A program made the translations under genes and the position numbers. Of a DNA stretch of 64,000 bases, positions 1 through 8,782 are shown piece after piece. The notes below the pieces were generated by a model. It saw nothing but the letters and a program-made list of their open reading frames with translations. It did no database searches and was not told the DNA's origin. Each line of letters opens with the position of its first letter. Within the stretch, counting starts at the first letter, position 1. The DNA is from Cyclobacteriaceae bacterium (lineage in GTDB: Bacteria > Bacteroidota > Bacteroidia > Cytophagales > Cyclobacteriaceae): assembly GCA_016786585.1 (NCBI GenBank), contig JAEUUI010000030.1, positions 620,001-684,000 on the forward strand, given 5' to 3'.

Positions 1-1
1 T

Positions 2-706
2 TTTCAGAAAAAAGCGCAGCAGCACCGCGATAAGCAATTCACCTACGGCTACCGGAGGTTCTCGCTGCTCGGTGCATTTATCAACAGCATCGTACTTGCC
101 GTTGGCTCAATATTCATTATCACCGAATCAATAGAGCGGATTTTTAATCCCGCGCAAGCGGATGCAAAAGGGATGTTGATCCTGGCTGTAATCGGCATCG
201 GCGTTAACCTGCTCGCCATGCTCCGGTTAAAAAAAGGAAAGTCCATTAATGAACGCGTGATTTCGCTGCATTTTTTAGAGGACGTGTTAGGCTGGGCAGC
301 CGTGCTGGTTGGCAGCGTAGTGATGATGTTTTATAACATACCGATACTCGATCCATTGTTATCACTGGGCATTGCCGCGTTTATCCTGTTCAACGTTTAT
401 CGGAACATGAAATCGGTGTTTCAGATTGTGTTGCAGGGTGTGCCAGAAAATGTATCTGAAGATAAAATCAAAAAAGCTGTAACGGCATTTCAGGAAGTAA
501 AGAGCCTCCACGACATTCACGTCTGGTCAATGGATGGTAATTACAACATTGTAACATTGCACGTGGTCGTATCGAACAGTTTGTCGGTTGATCAGCGCGA
601 GTCGCTCAAGGCCGGAATCAAGAAAACACTCAAGGAGATGTCGTTGCAGCATGCAACCGTGGAACTCGAAACCGAAGGCTACCCGTGCGTGGCGCCTGAA
701 GTTTAA
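2..706 (+). CDS. Cation diffusion facilitator transporter, 5' partial
   Basis: The C-terminal 234 residues of a CDF-family divalent metal (Zn/Co/Fe type) proton antiporter of the inner membrane. The frame is open to the window edge from base 2, so the true start lies upstream. The visible part opens with the family signature F-T-Y-G-Y-R-R that precedes TM3. It then has hydrophobic segments and the H-F-L-E-D motif (visible residues 90-94), whose His and Asp are metal ligands in CzcD/ZitB/YiiP relatives. A soluble ferredoxin-like C-terminal domain follows, with I-H-V-W-S. The metal cannot be named. The stop overlaps the convergent menA stop by 4 bp. Confidence 0.88.
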   Translation, partial: FQKKAQQHRDKQFTYGYRRFSLLGAFINSIVLAVGSIFIITESIERIFNPAQADAKGMLILAVIGIGVNLLAMLRLKKGKSINERVISLHFLEDVLGWAAVLVGSVVMMFYNIPILDPLLSLGIAAFILFNVYRNMKSVFQIVLQGVPENVSEDKIKKAVTAFQEVKSLHDIHVWSMDGNYNIVTLHVVVSNSLSVDQRESLKAGIKKTLKEMSLQHATVELETEGYPCVAPEV

Positions 707-1596
707 AACGCAATCAGCTGCCCGACTCCGAACAGGATCACAAACAACAGGGTCGACAACGCCATAAACTTCAGGTACGGATCCAGTTCATGTGATGGCT
801 TTACCTGAATGTTTCTGCTGATAACAATAAAGGCCGGAGCACTCAACACAAATAAAAACTGGATCGCTGAAACAAAATTCATCGAAACAAAAATAATTGC
901 GCTGGCCAGGCCCGCAAGTACCAGCATCCAGTGATAGGCGGAAGCATTTTGTTTCCCGATTCTTACCGGCACGGAAAACTTGCCAGCTTTCTTGTCGGAT
1001 TCGATGTCACGGATATTATTGATATTCAACACCCCTACCGCAAACACTCCGCAGCTGATCGCTGGAAAAATATACTGCCAGCTAAAAGTTTTTGTGAACA
1101 GGTATAGCGAACCCATTACACCGACCAATCCAAAAAAAATAAACACGGAGATATCACCGAGGCCTGCGTAACCATAAGGCTTCTTGCCTACTGTGTAGCC
1201 TATTGCTGCCAGAATGGAAAGAATTCCCAGTCCCAGAAAGAAAAGAATGGCATTCCAGTCTACTCCGAACGACACAAATAACAGGCTGACTCCGCTGACT
1301 AAGCTCAGCAATACGAAAACAATTATACCGGCCTTCATTTGACCTGGTGAAATCCTTCCGCTTTGAACGGCACGCGATGGCCCTTTCCGGTCGGCACTGT
1401 CGGCACCGTGAATCGAATCGCCATAATCATTCGCCAGGTTGGACAGGATCTGAAGGAATATCGTAGTAGCTACGCAAAGCAAAAAGATGTTCCACTGAAA
1501 CGCGTTAACGCTTGCGGCCAAAAAGCCACCCATCATGATAGAGGATAACGCAAGTGGTAATGTGCGAAGGCGAAAGGCCCCAACCCAATGTTTCAT
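703..1596 (-). CDS. menA: 1,4-dihydroxy-2-naphthoate polyprenyltransferase
   Basis: A UbiA-superfamily integral membrane prenyltransferase of 297 aa that attaches the polyprenyl tail to DHNA in menaquinone synthesis. The first Asp-rich motif is N-D-Y-G-D (residues 56-60) with D66 following and then the R-K-G-P-S-R-A-V-Q-S-G stretch typical of MenA. The second is R-D-I-E-S-D, near residue 195. About eight hydrophobic helices are apparent. Length and motifs fit MenA better than UbiA (protein of haem or ubiquinone routes). Its ATG overlaps the stop of the upstream glutathione peroxidase gene (ATGA), so it is probably translationally coupled, as the last gene of a three-gene minus-strand operon. 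Confidence 0.9.
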   Translation of the reverse strand: MKHWVGAFRLRTLPLALSSIMMGGFLAASVNAFQWNIFLLCVATTIFLQILSNLANDYGDSIHGADSADRKGPSRAVQSGRISPGQMKAGIIVFVLLSLVSGVSLLFVSFGVDWNAILFFLGLGILSILAAIGYTVGKKPYGYAGLGDISVFIFFGLVGVMGSLYLFTKTFSWQYIFPAISCGVFAVGVLNINNIRDIESDKKAGKFSVPVRIGKQNASAYHWMLVLAGLASAIIFVSMNFVSAIQFLFVLSAPAFIVISRNIQVKPSHELDPYLKFMALSTLLFVILFGVGQLIAF

Positions 1597-2105
1597 ACAA
1601 TCTTATCGAGTATTTGTTTGTCGAGCGGTTCAACGCGCGAATTGAAAAATCCAACTACGTTTCCGGATTTATCAATCAGGTATTTGCAAAAATTCCACGA
1701 AGGTGCTTTACCCGATTTCTTCTTAAGCCATGTATACAACGGATGGCGGCTAAATCCTTTCACCGAAATCTTCTCGAACATCGGGAAGGTTACACCATAA
1801 TTCACCTGGCAAAATTCTTCGATGTTGCTGTTTGAACCTGGCTCCTGAAACAGGAAATTGTTAGCCGGAAATCCGAGTACGGTAATCTTGTCACCATACT
1901 GCTCATGCAGCTTTTGCAAATCCTCATATTGATACGTAAATCCGCACTTCGATGCCGTATTAACGATCAATAAATTCTTATCCCTGAACTGCGCGAAATC
2001 AACTTCCTTACCCGTTAGCGATTTCATCTTAAAGTCGTAGATCGATACCGGGATATCTGCACGTTTACCTCCGAAAATCCGGCTGATAAATGAACCAAGC
2101 CCCAT
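1593..2105 (-). CDS. Glutathione peroxidase family protein (cytoplasmic copy)
   Basis: A thioredoxin-fold peroxidase of 170 aa that reduces peroxides, probably with thioredoxin rather than glutathione as in most bacterial members. The catalytic set is present: Cys54 (A-S-K-C-G-F-T), Gln87 (F-Q-E-P-G) and Trp137-Asn138 (S-W-N-F). A further Cys follows in the W-N-F-C-K-Y motif. No clear signal peptide precedes the domain. It lies 13 bp downstream of a second glutathione peroxidase gene and overlaps menA by ATGA. A UGA-encoded selenocysteine is not used, since the active residue is an ordinary cysteine codon. Confidence 0.9.
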   Translation of the reverse strand: MGLGSFISRIFGGKRADIPVSIYDFKMKSLTGKEVDFAQFRDKNLLIVNTASKCGFTYQYEDLQKLHEQYGDKITVLGFPANNFLFQEPGSNSNIEEFCQVNYGVTFPMFEKISVKGFSRHPLYTWLKKKSGKAPSWNFCKYLIDKSGNVVGFFNSRVEPLDKQILDKIV

Positions 2106-2118
2106 CTGAAAATTCGTA

Positions 2119-2619
2119 TTAAAGCGCTGCTGTTATTTTGGAATCAAGCGGGTTAACTTTTGACGGAAAGAATGTAATCGTTCCATCAGGTTTAACCAGG
2201 TATTTGCAGAAGTTCCAGGTTGGCTCCTGTCCTGTTTTTTCCTTCAGAAATTTGTACAATGCGTGTTGATCGCTTCCTTTCACAGAAATCTTCTCAAACA
2301 TCTGGAAGGTTACGCCATAATTTTTCTGGCAGAACTCACCAATCTCAGCATTTGTTCCGGGTTCCTGCGCACCAAAGTTGTTAGCCGGAAAACCTAGGAT
2401 GGTAATTTTATCTCCATATTGTTCATGCAACTTTTGCAGATCGGCATACTGCGGAGTGTATCCACATTGCGATGCCGTGTTTACAATTAATAACGTTTTT
2501 CCTTTGTACTGCGAAAAATCAATCAATTTCCCGTCAAGCGAGTTAATCTTGAAATCGTAAACTGAACTGGCAGAAAACAGTGATAAGCCAACCATAGCAA
2601 TCATAGCAAGTATTTTCAT
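2119..2619 (-). CDS. Glutathione peroxidase family protein (exported copy)
   Basis: Paralogue of the next gene downstream, 166 aa from the preferred ATG at 2619. That start gives a clean signal peptide (M-K-I-L-A-M-I-A-M-V-G-L-S-L-F-S-A-S-S), whereas a longer reading to 2685 adds 22 residues that lie in the terminator of the preceding gene. Active-site residues are Cys52, Gln85 and Trp135. Probably exported to the periplasm, so the pair would cover both compartments. First gene of the gpx-gpx-menA operon. Confidence 0.88.
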   Translation of the reverse strand: MKILAMIAMVGLSLFSASSVYDFKINSLDGKLIDFSQYKGKTLLIVNTASQCGYTPQYADLQKLHEQYGDKITILGFPANNFGAQEPGTNAEIGEFCQKNYGVTFQMFEKISVKGSDQHALYKFLKEKTGQEPTWNFCKYLVKPDGTITFFPSKVNPLDSKITAAL

Positions 2620-2648
2620 AGCGAAAGATTTGTTGTAAAGTAAACAAA

Positions 2649-2718
2649 AAAAGCCGTCATATTGTTCGCGACCCGGGAAGCCCAATCAGGATTTCCGGCC
2701 ACGCCAACATGACGGCTT
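2649..2718 (-). terminator. Intrinsic terminator after the M16 peptidase gene
   Basis: Fourteen-base arms at 2705-2718 and 2651-2664 pair with one mismatch (a G-U on RNA). Inside the 40-base loop a second short stem (C-C-G-G-G-A-A with T-T-T-C-C-G-G) can form. Read on the minus strand the hairpin ends in a run of seven T. It sits 17 bases after the stop of the M16 gene and insulates it from the peroxidase-menA operon. Confidence 0.78.
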
Positions 2719-2734
2719 CTGTAATCGACTTCGC

Positions 2735-5713
2735 TTACTGGTTAGGCTGCTCCAGGTTGATTTTCTCCTGCTTTTCGTAGCCAAAAAGTTCGTCCAGCGT
2801 AAGCTGTTTCACGGTACCGTATTTCTCAAGATCCTTGAAATTGATCTTGTCTTTGCTGCCGATCAGCACAACATTGTATTTATTGTTCTTCAGATTCTCC
2901 TGCTGGAATTTCTCAACATCCGCCAGCGTGGCCGTCTGAACTTTCTCATAAATATCTTTCCGAACATCGTGATCCAGACCGCGTTTACGGGCTGTTTCAT
3001 AATTGAACAGAATACCGGCTTTCGTTACGCGCTGACTTTCAATTTGATTCATGATCGCATTCTTCGCCACCACAAAACCATTTTCAGACTTCGGAAAATT
3101 CTGAAGCAGTTCAAGCATGGCCTTCATCGCTTCGGGTTGCTTGTCGGCCTGCGTACCGATATACGCATAGAACTGATCGTTATCTTTTTTCTTCCCGGCA
3201 ACTCCATAGTTGGCAAAAGCCGAGTACGCAAGGCCTTGCGCCTCGCGAAGTTCCTGGAATACCGGTGAACTCATGCTTCCGCCAAAATATTCATTGAACA
3301 AACGCGCCATCGGCATTTGCTCAGCATTGAATTCTTTTCCTTTTGACAGGAACATGATCTCCGCCTGTACCATGTCGTAGTCTGCCCAATACACATTTGG
3401 CTTTGCAATGTCCTGCATTTTAAACTCCACCGGAGTTGGCACCGGGTTCAATTTCTCCGGCAGCACATGGTATTGATTGAGCGATGCCAGCAACTCGTCT
3501 TCCTTCTTCGGACCGTAGTACAGCACGCGGTGCTCTGTTTTCGTGAAATTGTGAATGATGTCGATAAGCTCGTCCGATTTTAACTCGCTCAGATCCTTGT
3601 TGGTTACTACATTGGTGAACGAAGACTTTGGTCCGTACAAGCCATAGTTCATCAGCCCGCTGAACATAATCTCGCCCTTGTCTTTCTTACGATCGTCACG
3701 CTTCTTGAAGATGCCATCGATCATTTTCTTTTTTGCCTCCTCATCGCCTTTCGCGTTTGCGAGAAGTTTCTCAAAAAGCTGGATCGACTTGTCCATATTT
3801 TCATTCAAGCCTTCCAGGTAAACATACGTTTGGTCACCCGATGCAAACACGCTGAACGTGGTTCCAAGCTTATAGAACTCTTTCTGAATTTCTTCGGCAG
3901 ACATGTCTTCCGTACCCACGTACTCAAGGTACTCGACTGCCACGTCCATTTTCGGATTATTATTTGTACCCACATCCGACAGATAATACAGCGTAAAGAG
4001 GTCGTTCTCCTTGTTAGGTGTATATAACACCTCCACATCTTTATTCATCTTGGTTTTCACCAGGTCCTTGCTGTAATCAACATAAACAGGCTCAAGTTTT
4101 TCAACCTTGTTTTCTGCAATCTTCTTGTGGAATGGAGAAACGTCTTCCTTGTTCAACGGAACTTTGGTAATGGACGGTTTTGTAACTTTTTGCGCATTTG
4201 GGTCTTTGCCCGTGCGTTTGTATACGATCGCATAGTTATTTCCGTAGTGCTCGCTGGCAAACTTCACAATATCCTCTTTAGTGTATTTGCGAAGCGCGTC
4301 AGTCCGGGTTACATATTTATCCCATGGAATGTTGTTCGTAAACGCCATGACCAGGTCGTTTGCACGTGAGCCGTTAAATTCCGAATTGCGAATCTCCGAC
4401 TTCTTCAAATCGTTGATAACCGCTTCGATCAGCCAGTCTTCAAACTCACCCTTTTTAACATGCTCAATTTGTTCCAGCATCAGGTCGCGAACCTGCTCCA
4501 GCGACTGGCCTTCGCGCGGCCGGGCGCTAAACGTGTGAATTGAATAATCGTTCAGATAATCAACATAACTGGTTGGCTCAATTACTTTTTGAGCCTGCTT
4601 GAGGTTGATGTCGATCAGGCCGGCCTTCGAGTTAGCGAGAATCATATCCGTCAAACGAAGCAATTGCGCGTCTTCGCTGCTGGTTCCGTTAAACCGAAAA
4701 CCCATCTGAATCCATTCTGCATCCGGGCCATACACCTCTTTCGCAACCGGCGCGGCAAGCGCGGTCTCTTCGATCCTAGTCCATGCAGGAATTTGATCGT
4801 TAGGCTTCCAGTCGCCAAAGTTTTTATCGATTAAGGCAATGGTTTTGTCAAAGTCCAGGTCACCACTCATACAAATCGCCACGTTATTGGGGCGATAGTA
4901 TTTATCGAAATAATTTTTAATCTCGGTAATAGACGGATTCTTCAGGTGCGCAATTGTTCCGATAACAGTTTGTGTACCGTACTGATGCTTTTGAAAAATC
5001 GCCTGATAGAATGCTTCATAGGTTTTCCAGTAGTCGTTATCGAGGCTGCGGTTTTTTTCTTCATAAACAGCTTCGAGTTCGGTGTGGAACAGGCGAGGAA
5101 CGATTTTCTTAAAGCGGTTTCCTTCAATCTGCAACCAGTTCTCAACCTGGTTAGCGGGAATATCATTTACGTAAACCGTACGATCTTCGGTGGTGTAGGC
5201 GTTTGTTCCCTGCGCACCGATCTCCCCTACCATTTTATCATACTCATTGGCGATGGCATACTTCGCTGCCTCATTTGAAACCTGATCAATCTGTTTGTAG
5301 TAGGCAGCACGCTGAGCGGAATCTGTAAGGGTTCCATAATGCGTAAACATATGCTCTATGCTATCGAGCAGTACCGATTCCTTTTCCCAGTTTATGGTTC
5401 CAAAGTCAGCCGTTCCCTTAAACATGATGTGTTCCAGGTAATGAGCAAGTCCTGTGTTAGTTGCAGGGTCGTTTTTACCACCGGCTTTAACGGCAATGTT
5501 TGTTTGGATACGGGGTGAAGCGCCATACTTGCTCAGGTATACTTTCAATCCGTTTTTAAGAGTGTAGATCCGAACGTTAAGCGGATCATTTTCCATGTAC
5601 TCATACGAGTAGCCATTGCTTTCTGCTGTTTGGAGCTTGCTGCCGGATTCGTTTTTGCAAGCCACAAACGTGATCAGCAACACTAAACAAAGTGCCTTGA
5701 TTGCTTTTATCAT
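2735..5713 (-). CDS. M16 family zinc metallopeptidase, lipoprotein
   Basis: A full-length two-unit M16 (pitrilysin/insulinase-like) peptidase of 992 aa. The ATG at 5713 is preferred because it begins a lipoprotein signal (L-I-T-F-V-A-C, lipid Cys19); an upstream reading to 5782 adds 23 residues without a signal. The inverted zinc motif H-Y-L-E-H is at residues 91-95, and the distal glutamate lies in the E-L-E-A-V-Y-E-E stretch near residue 215. The C-terminal half lacks a second zinc site, as usual for the inactive half. Predicted role: degradation of peptides in the periplasm. It follows argS by 120 bp and is closed by a terminator. Confidence 0.9.
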   Translation of the reverse strand: MIKAIKALCLVLLITFVACKNESGSKLQTAESNGYSYEYMENDPLNVRIYTLKNGLKVYLSKYGASPRIQTNIAVKAGGKNDPATNTGLAHYLEHIMFKGTADFGTINWEKESVLLDSIEHMFTHYGTLTDSAQRAAYYKQIDQVSNEAAKYAIANEYDKMVGEIGAQGTNAYTTEDRTVYVNDIPANQVENWLQIEGNRFKKIVPRLFHTELEAVYEEKNRSLDNDYWKTYEAFYQAIFQKHQYGTQTVIGTIAHLKNPSITEIKNYFDKYYRPNNVAICMSGDLDFDKTIALIDKNFGDWKPNDQIPAWTRIEETALAAPVAKEVYGPDAEWIQMGFRFNGTSSEDAQLLRLTDMILANSKAGLIDINLKQAQKVIEPTSYVDYLNDYSIHTFSARPREGQSLEQVRDLMLEQIEHVKKGEFEDWLIEAVINDLKKSEIRNSEFNGSRANDLVMAFTNNIPWDKYVTRTDALRKYTKEDIVKFASEHYGNNYAIVYKRTGKDPNAQKVTKPSITKVPLNKEDVSPFHKKIAENKVEKLEPVYVDYSKDLVKTKMNKDVEVLYTPNKENDLFTLYYLSDVGTNNNPKMDVAVEYLEYVGTEDMSAEEIQKEFYKLGTTFSVFASGDQTYVYLEGLNENMDKSIQLFEKLLANAKGDEEAKKKMIDGIFKKRDDRKKDKGEIMFSGLMNYGLYGPKSSFTNVVTNKDLSELKSDELIDIIHNFTKTEHRVLYYGPKKEDELLASLNQYHVLPEKLNPVPTPVEFKMQDIAKPNVYWADYDMVQAEIMFLSKGKEFNAEQMPMARLFNEYFGGSMSSPVFQELREAQGLAYSAFANYGVAGKKKDNDQFYAYIGTQADKQPEAMKAMLELLQNFPKSENGFVVAKNAIMNQIESQRVTKAGILFNYETARKRGLDHDVRKDIYEKVQTATLADVEKFQQENLKNNKYNVVLIGSKDKINFKDLEKYGTVKQLTLDELFGYEKQEKINLEQPNQ

Positions 5714-5833
5714 GTTTATCGGGTTATGTGAGAATTGGTTTTCAAAAATAAACGAAGAATCCCGCATTGCGCGTACAGGCAACAGGAAATAATTCCAGGT
5801 ATATGGATGTACTACCGGGCGATAAAGTTTTGG

Positions 5834-7621
5834 TTACATCCGCTCGGGAACAGCAATTCCGAGGAGATTCATCGATTTTTTAATGGCCGAAGCAATGCTG
5901 TCTGACAAGGCGATGCGGAACCTGAGCTTAACCGGGTCCGACTCATTGAAAATCGAAATGTTTTGGTAAAACTGGTTGTACTGCTTGGCCAGATCAAACG
6001 CATAATTTGCAATTACGGCCGGGGAATAATCTTTGGCCGCTTCGCGGATTTTATTTTCAAAAAGGCTTAACAAATGCAGGGCCTCGCGTTCAGACGGTTC
6101 GAGCGTTGCAAGATTTTTAATATCATTCGCAGTCGGAACAAGGTTCATGCTTTCTGCTTTCCGCAGAATGGCCCGGATCCGCGCATGGGTATACTGGATA
6201 AATGGTCCGGTGAATCCCTGTAACTGAATGGACTCATTCGGATCAAACAACATTCTCTTTTTCGGATCCACCTTTAACAGGAAGAACTTGAGCGCGCCCA
6301 AGCCGATCATCTCAAAGAGTTGCTTCGCTTCAACCTCACTGAGCTCGTCAATTTTACCCAACTCGCGTGTTTGACGCTCCGCTTCTTCGGCCATCTCCTG
6401 CATCAGGTCATCGGCATCCACCACCGTGCCTTCGCGGCTCTTCATCTTGCCGGAAGGAAGATCAACCATCCCGTACGACAGATGGTAACACTTCTTCGCC
6501 CACTCATATCCGAGTTTACCGAGAATCAGGAACAACACTTTGAAGTGATACTCCTGTTCGTTACCTACGGTATAAATCTGACCTTCAATCTTCGGGAAAT
6601 CACGGAAACGCAAGATGGCCGTTCCGATATCCTGGGTCATATACACGGATGTTCCATCGGAGCGAAGCAAAACTTTCTGATCCAGCCCGTCAGCAGTAAG
6701 ATCAACCCAAACGGAACCATCGTCCTTTTTAAAGAAGATCCCTTTCTCAACCCCTTTTAAAACTTCTTCTTTCCCAAGCAGATACGTATCTGACTCGTAA
6801 TAAAGTTTTTCGAAGTCAACACCCATGCGCTGGTATGTAGCATCGAAGCCTTTGTACACCCAGCCGTTCATGGTCTTCCAAAGCTGAACCGTTTCCGGAT
6901 CTTTTGCCTCCCACTTCTGAAGCATATCCACTGCAAGTTTCATGATGGGTGCCTGTTTCTCTGCTTCAGGTTCGGGCATGCCTTTATCCTGAAGCTCCTT
7001 CATCTGAGCCTTATAGTTCTTGTCGAACTCTACATAGTATTTTCCTACAAGCTTGTCGCCTTTCAATCCGCTACTCTCCGGAGTTTCACCGTTTCCGTAA
7101 AGCTTCCATGCCGCCATAGATTTGCAGATATGGATACCACGGTCGTTAATGATCTGAACTTTATGAACATTATAACCATTCGCACGATAAAGTTCAGCTA
7201 CGCTATACCCTAAAAAATTATTCCGGAGATGACCTAAATGGAGTGGTTTGTTTGTGTTGGGTGACGAATACTCCACCATGATCTCTTTTCCGTTATCCGG
7301 AAGCGAGCCATAATTTTTGTTTTCGTAAATGGAAGCAAAAGTTTCCGCCCAGATTTTATCCGAAACAACGAGGTTTAGAAAACCTTTCACCACGTTATAT
7401 CGCACCACGACACCTGAATGCTGAACAAGGTAATCACCAATCGCCTTTGCAGTTTCTTCCGGTTTGAGCTTGGATGCACGCGTTAGCGGAAAGCACACCA
7501 ATGTGTGCGATCCTTCAAACTCCTGGTTGGTAGGCTGAAGTTGCACCTGATCAACGGTTGTGCTGAACAAGGCAGTGATCGCTTTTTGTATCTCAGTGCG
7601 AAGGGATTGTTCTAGGTTCAT
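5834..7621 (-). CDS. argS: Arginyl-tRNA synthetase
   Basis: A class I aminoacyl-tRNA synthetase charging tRNA-Arg, 595 aa, a normal length. It has the N-terminal tRNA-binding domain (residues 1-90), the HIGH-type motif H-L-G-H (128-131) followed by L-R-N-N-F-L-G, the KMSKS-equivalent K-M-K-S-R-E-G, and the C-terminal DALR anticodon-binding domain (Q-Y-T-H-A-R-I and onward). The ATG at 7621 lies directly in a tandem repeat (see 7620-7693). A five-codon reading frame in the repeat ends with a TGA that overlaps the argS ATG. Same strand as the deoxyhypusine-synthase-like gene 75 bp upstream. Confidence 0.95.
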   Translation of the reverse strand: MNLEQSLRTEIQKAITALFSTTVDQVQLQPTNQEFEGSHTLVCFPLTRASKLKPEETAKAIGDYLVQHSGVVVRYNVVKGFLNLVVSDKIWAETFASIYENKNYGSLPDNGKEIMVEYSSPNTNKPLHLGHLRNNFLGYSVAELYRANGYNVHKVQIINDRGIHICKSMAAWKLYGNGETPESSGLKGDKLVGKYYVEFDKNYKAQMKELQDKGMPEPEAEKQAPIMKLAVDMLQKWEAKDPETVQLWKTMNGWVYKGFDATYQRMGVDFEKLYYESDTYLLGKEEVLKGVEKGIFFKKDDGSVWVDLTADGLDQKVLLRSDGTSVYMTQDIGTAILRFRDFPKIEGQIYTVGNEQEYHFKVLFLILGKLGYEWAKKCYHLSYGMVDLPSGKMKSREGTVVDADDLMQEMAEEAERQTRELGKIDELSEVEAKQLFEMIGLGALKFFLLKVDPKKRMLFDPNESIQLQGFTGPFIQYTHARIRAILRKAESMNLVPTANDIKNLATLEPSEREALHLLSLFENKIREAAKDYSPAVIANYAFDLAKQYNQFYQNISIFNESDPVKLRFRIALSDSIASAIKKSMNLLGIAVPERM

Positions 7622-7693
7622 GAGTATTGAGTCATGAGTATTGAGTCTTTAGACAAGCATGTGCTCAATACTAAAGACTCATTACTCAATACT
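7620..7693. repeat. Tandem and inverted 14-bp repeat in the argS leader
   Basis: Two perfect head-to-tail copies of ATGAGTATTGAGTC (7620-7633 and 7634-7647) are followed by inverted copies (CTCAATACT at 7664-7672, and ACTCATTACTCAATACT at 7677-7693). The outer arms, 7623-7639 and 7677-7693, match at 16 of 17 bases, and inner arms offer an alternative pairing. There is no T run, so it is not a plain terminator. It fills nearly all the spacer between the deoxyhypusine-synthase-like gene and argS. Confidence 0.7.
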
Positions 7694-7695
7694 AT

Positions 7696-8673
7696 TTACA
7701 TGTCAAGGATATACGCAAACATCAGCGGAGCAACGATTGTCGCATCCGATTCAACGATATACTTTGGAGTGTCAATGCTAAGTTTACCCCACGTAATTTT
7801 TTCGTTTGGAACGGCACCGGAATATGAACCGTAGCTCGTTGTTGAGTCACTAATTTGGCAGAAGTAGCTCCAGAATGGCACGCCATCGCGCTCAAGATCC
7901 TGGTGGAGCATCGGCACTACGCAGATCGGGAAATCTCCGGCAATACCTCCACCGATCTGGAAGAAGCCAATACCATCTTTGCCTGCGTTTTCGGTATACC
8001 AGTCGGCCAGCCAAACCATGTACTCAATACCCGATTTCATGGTACTTGCTTTCAGTTCGCCCGTTAATACATACGAAGCGAAAATATTTCCCATCGTGCT
8101 GTCTTCCCAACCCGGAACAACCATCGGCATGTTACGCTCTGCGGCAGCGATCATCCACGAATTTTTCGGATCGATTTCATAGTGCTGCTTCAGTTCTCCG
8201 CTGTTGATCATGCGAAACATGAACTCGTGCGGGAACAGGCGCTCGCCTTTGTCTTCGGCATCTTTCCATACTTTAAACAAATGCGACTGCAGTTTACGAA
8301 AAGCCTCCTCTTCCGGAATACATGTATCCGTTACGCGGTTCAGGTGGTTCTCCAGAAGATCCCACTCCTGCTGCGGGGTAAGATCACGGTAATTCGGGAT
8401 TCTTTTATAATGTGAGTGTGCTACAAGGTTCATGATATCCTCTTCCAGGTTAGCACCCGTACAAGAGATGATGTGAACCTTGTTCTGGCGGATCATTTCC
8501 GCGAAGCTGATGCCAAGCTCGCCCGTACTCATGGCACCCGCCAGGGTCACCATCATTTTTTTGCCCTCGGCAATATGTTTTTTATATCCTTTGGCTGCAT
8601 CAACAAGGGCAGCCGCGTTGAAATGCAAAAAGTTCTTTTCAATAAAAGAAGAAATCGGTTTGTTCTGACTCAT
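7696..8673 (-). CDS. Deoxyhypusine synthase-like protein (possible homospermidine synthase)
   Basis: A homologue of deoxyhypusine synthase of 325 aa. The NAD-dependent family moves an aminobutyl group from spermidine or putrescine to an acceptor amine through a lysine imine. The catalytic lysine is in the W-G-K motif (Lys297) within S-G-A-V-P-N-E-K-I-T-W-G-K. The N-terminal S-C-T-G-A-N-L-E-E-D and G-G-G-I-A-G-D-F segments fit the NAD site. Bacteria have no eIF5A, so the acceptor is probably a small polyamine, giving homospermidine; this is inference. Other bacterial family members may have different substrates. Arginase and arginine decarboxylase genes occur 5-7 kb away. Confidence 0.85.
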   Translation of the reverse strand: MSQNKPISSFIEKNFLHFNAAALVDAAKGYKKHIAEGKKMMVTLAGAMSTGELGISFAEMIRQNKVHIISCTGANLEEDIMNLVAHSHYKRIPNYRDLTPQQEWDLLENHLNRVTDTCIPEEEAFRKLQSHLFKVWKDAEDKGERLFPHEFMFRMINSGELKQHYEIDPKNSWMIAAAERNMPMVVPGWEDSTMGNIFASYVLTGELKASTMKSGIEYMVWLADWYTENAGKDGIGFFQIGGGIAGDFPICVVPMLHQDLERDGVPFWSYFCQISDSTTSYGSYSGAVPNEKITWGKLSIDTPKYIVESDATIVAPLMFAYILDM

Positions 8674-8782
8674 AGTGGTTGTTTCAGATTTTACGGTGCG
8701 AAATTAATAATTTCAGCGGGTTTTACAGCCTTACATCCCAAGGCACGGATGTTGATGTGAAAAAAAGCAGTATACTTAAGCA

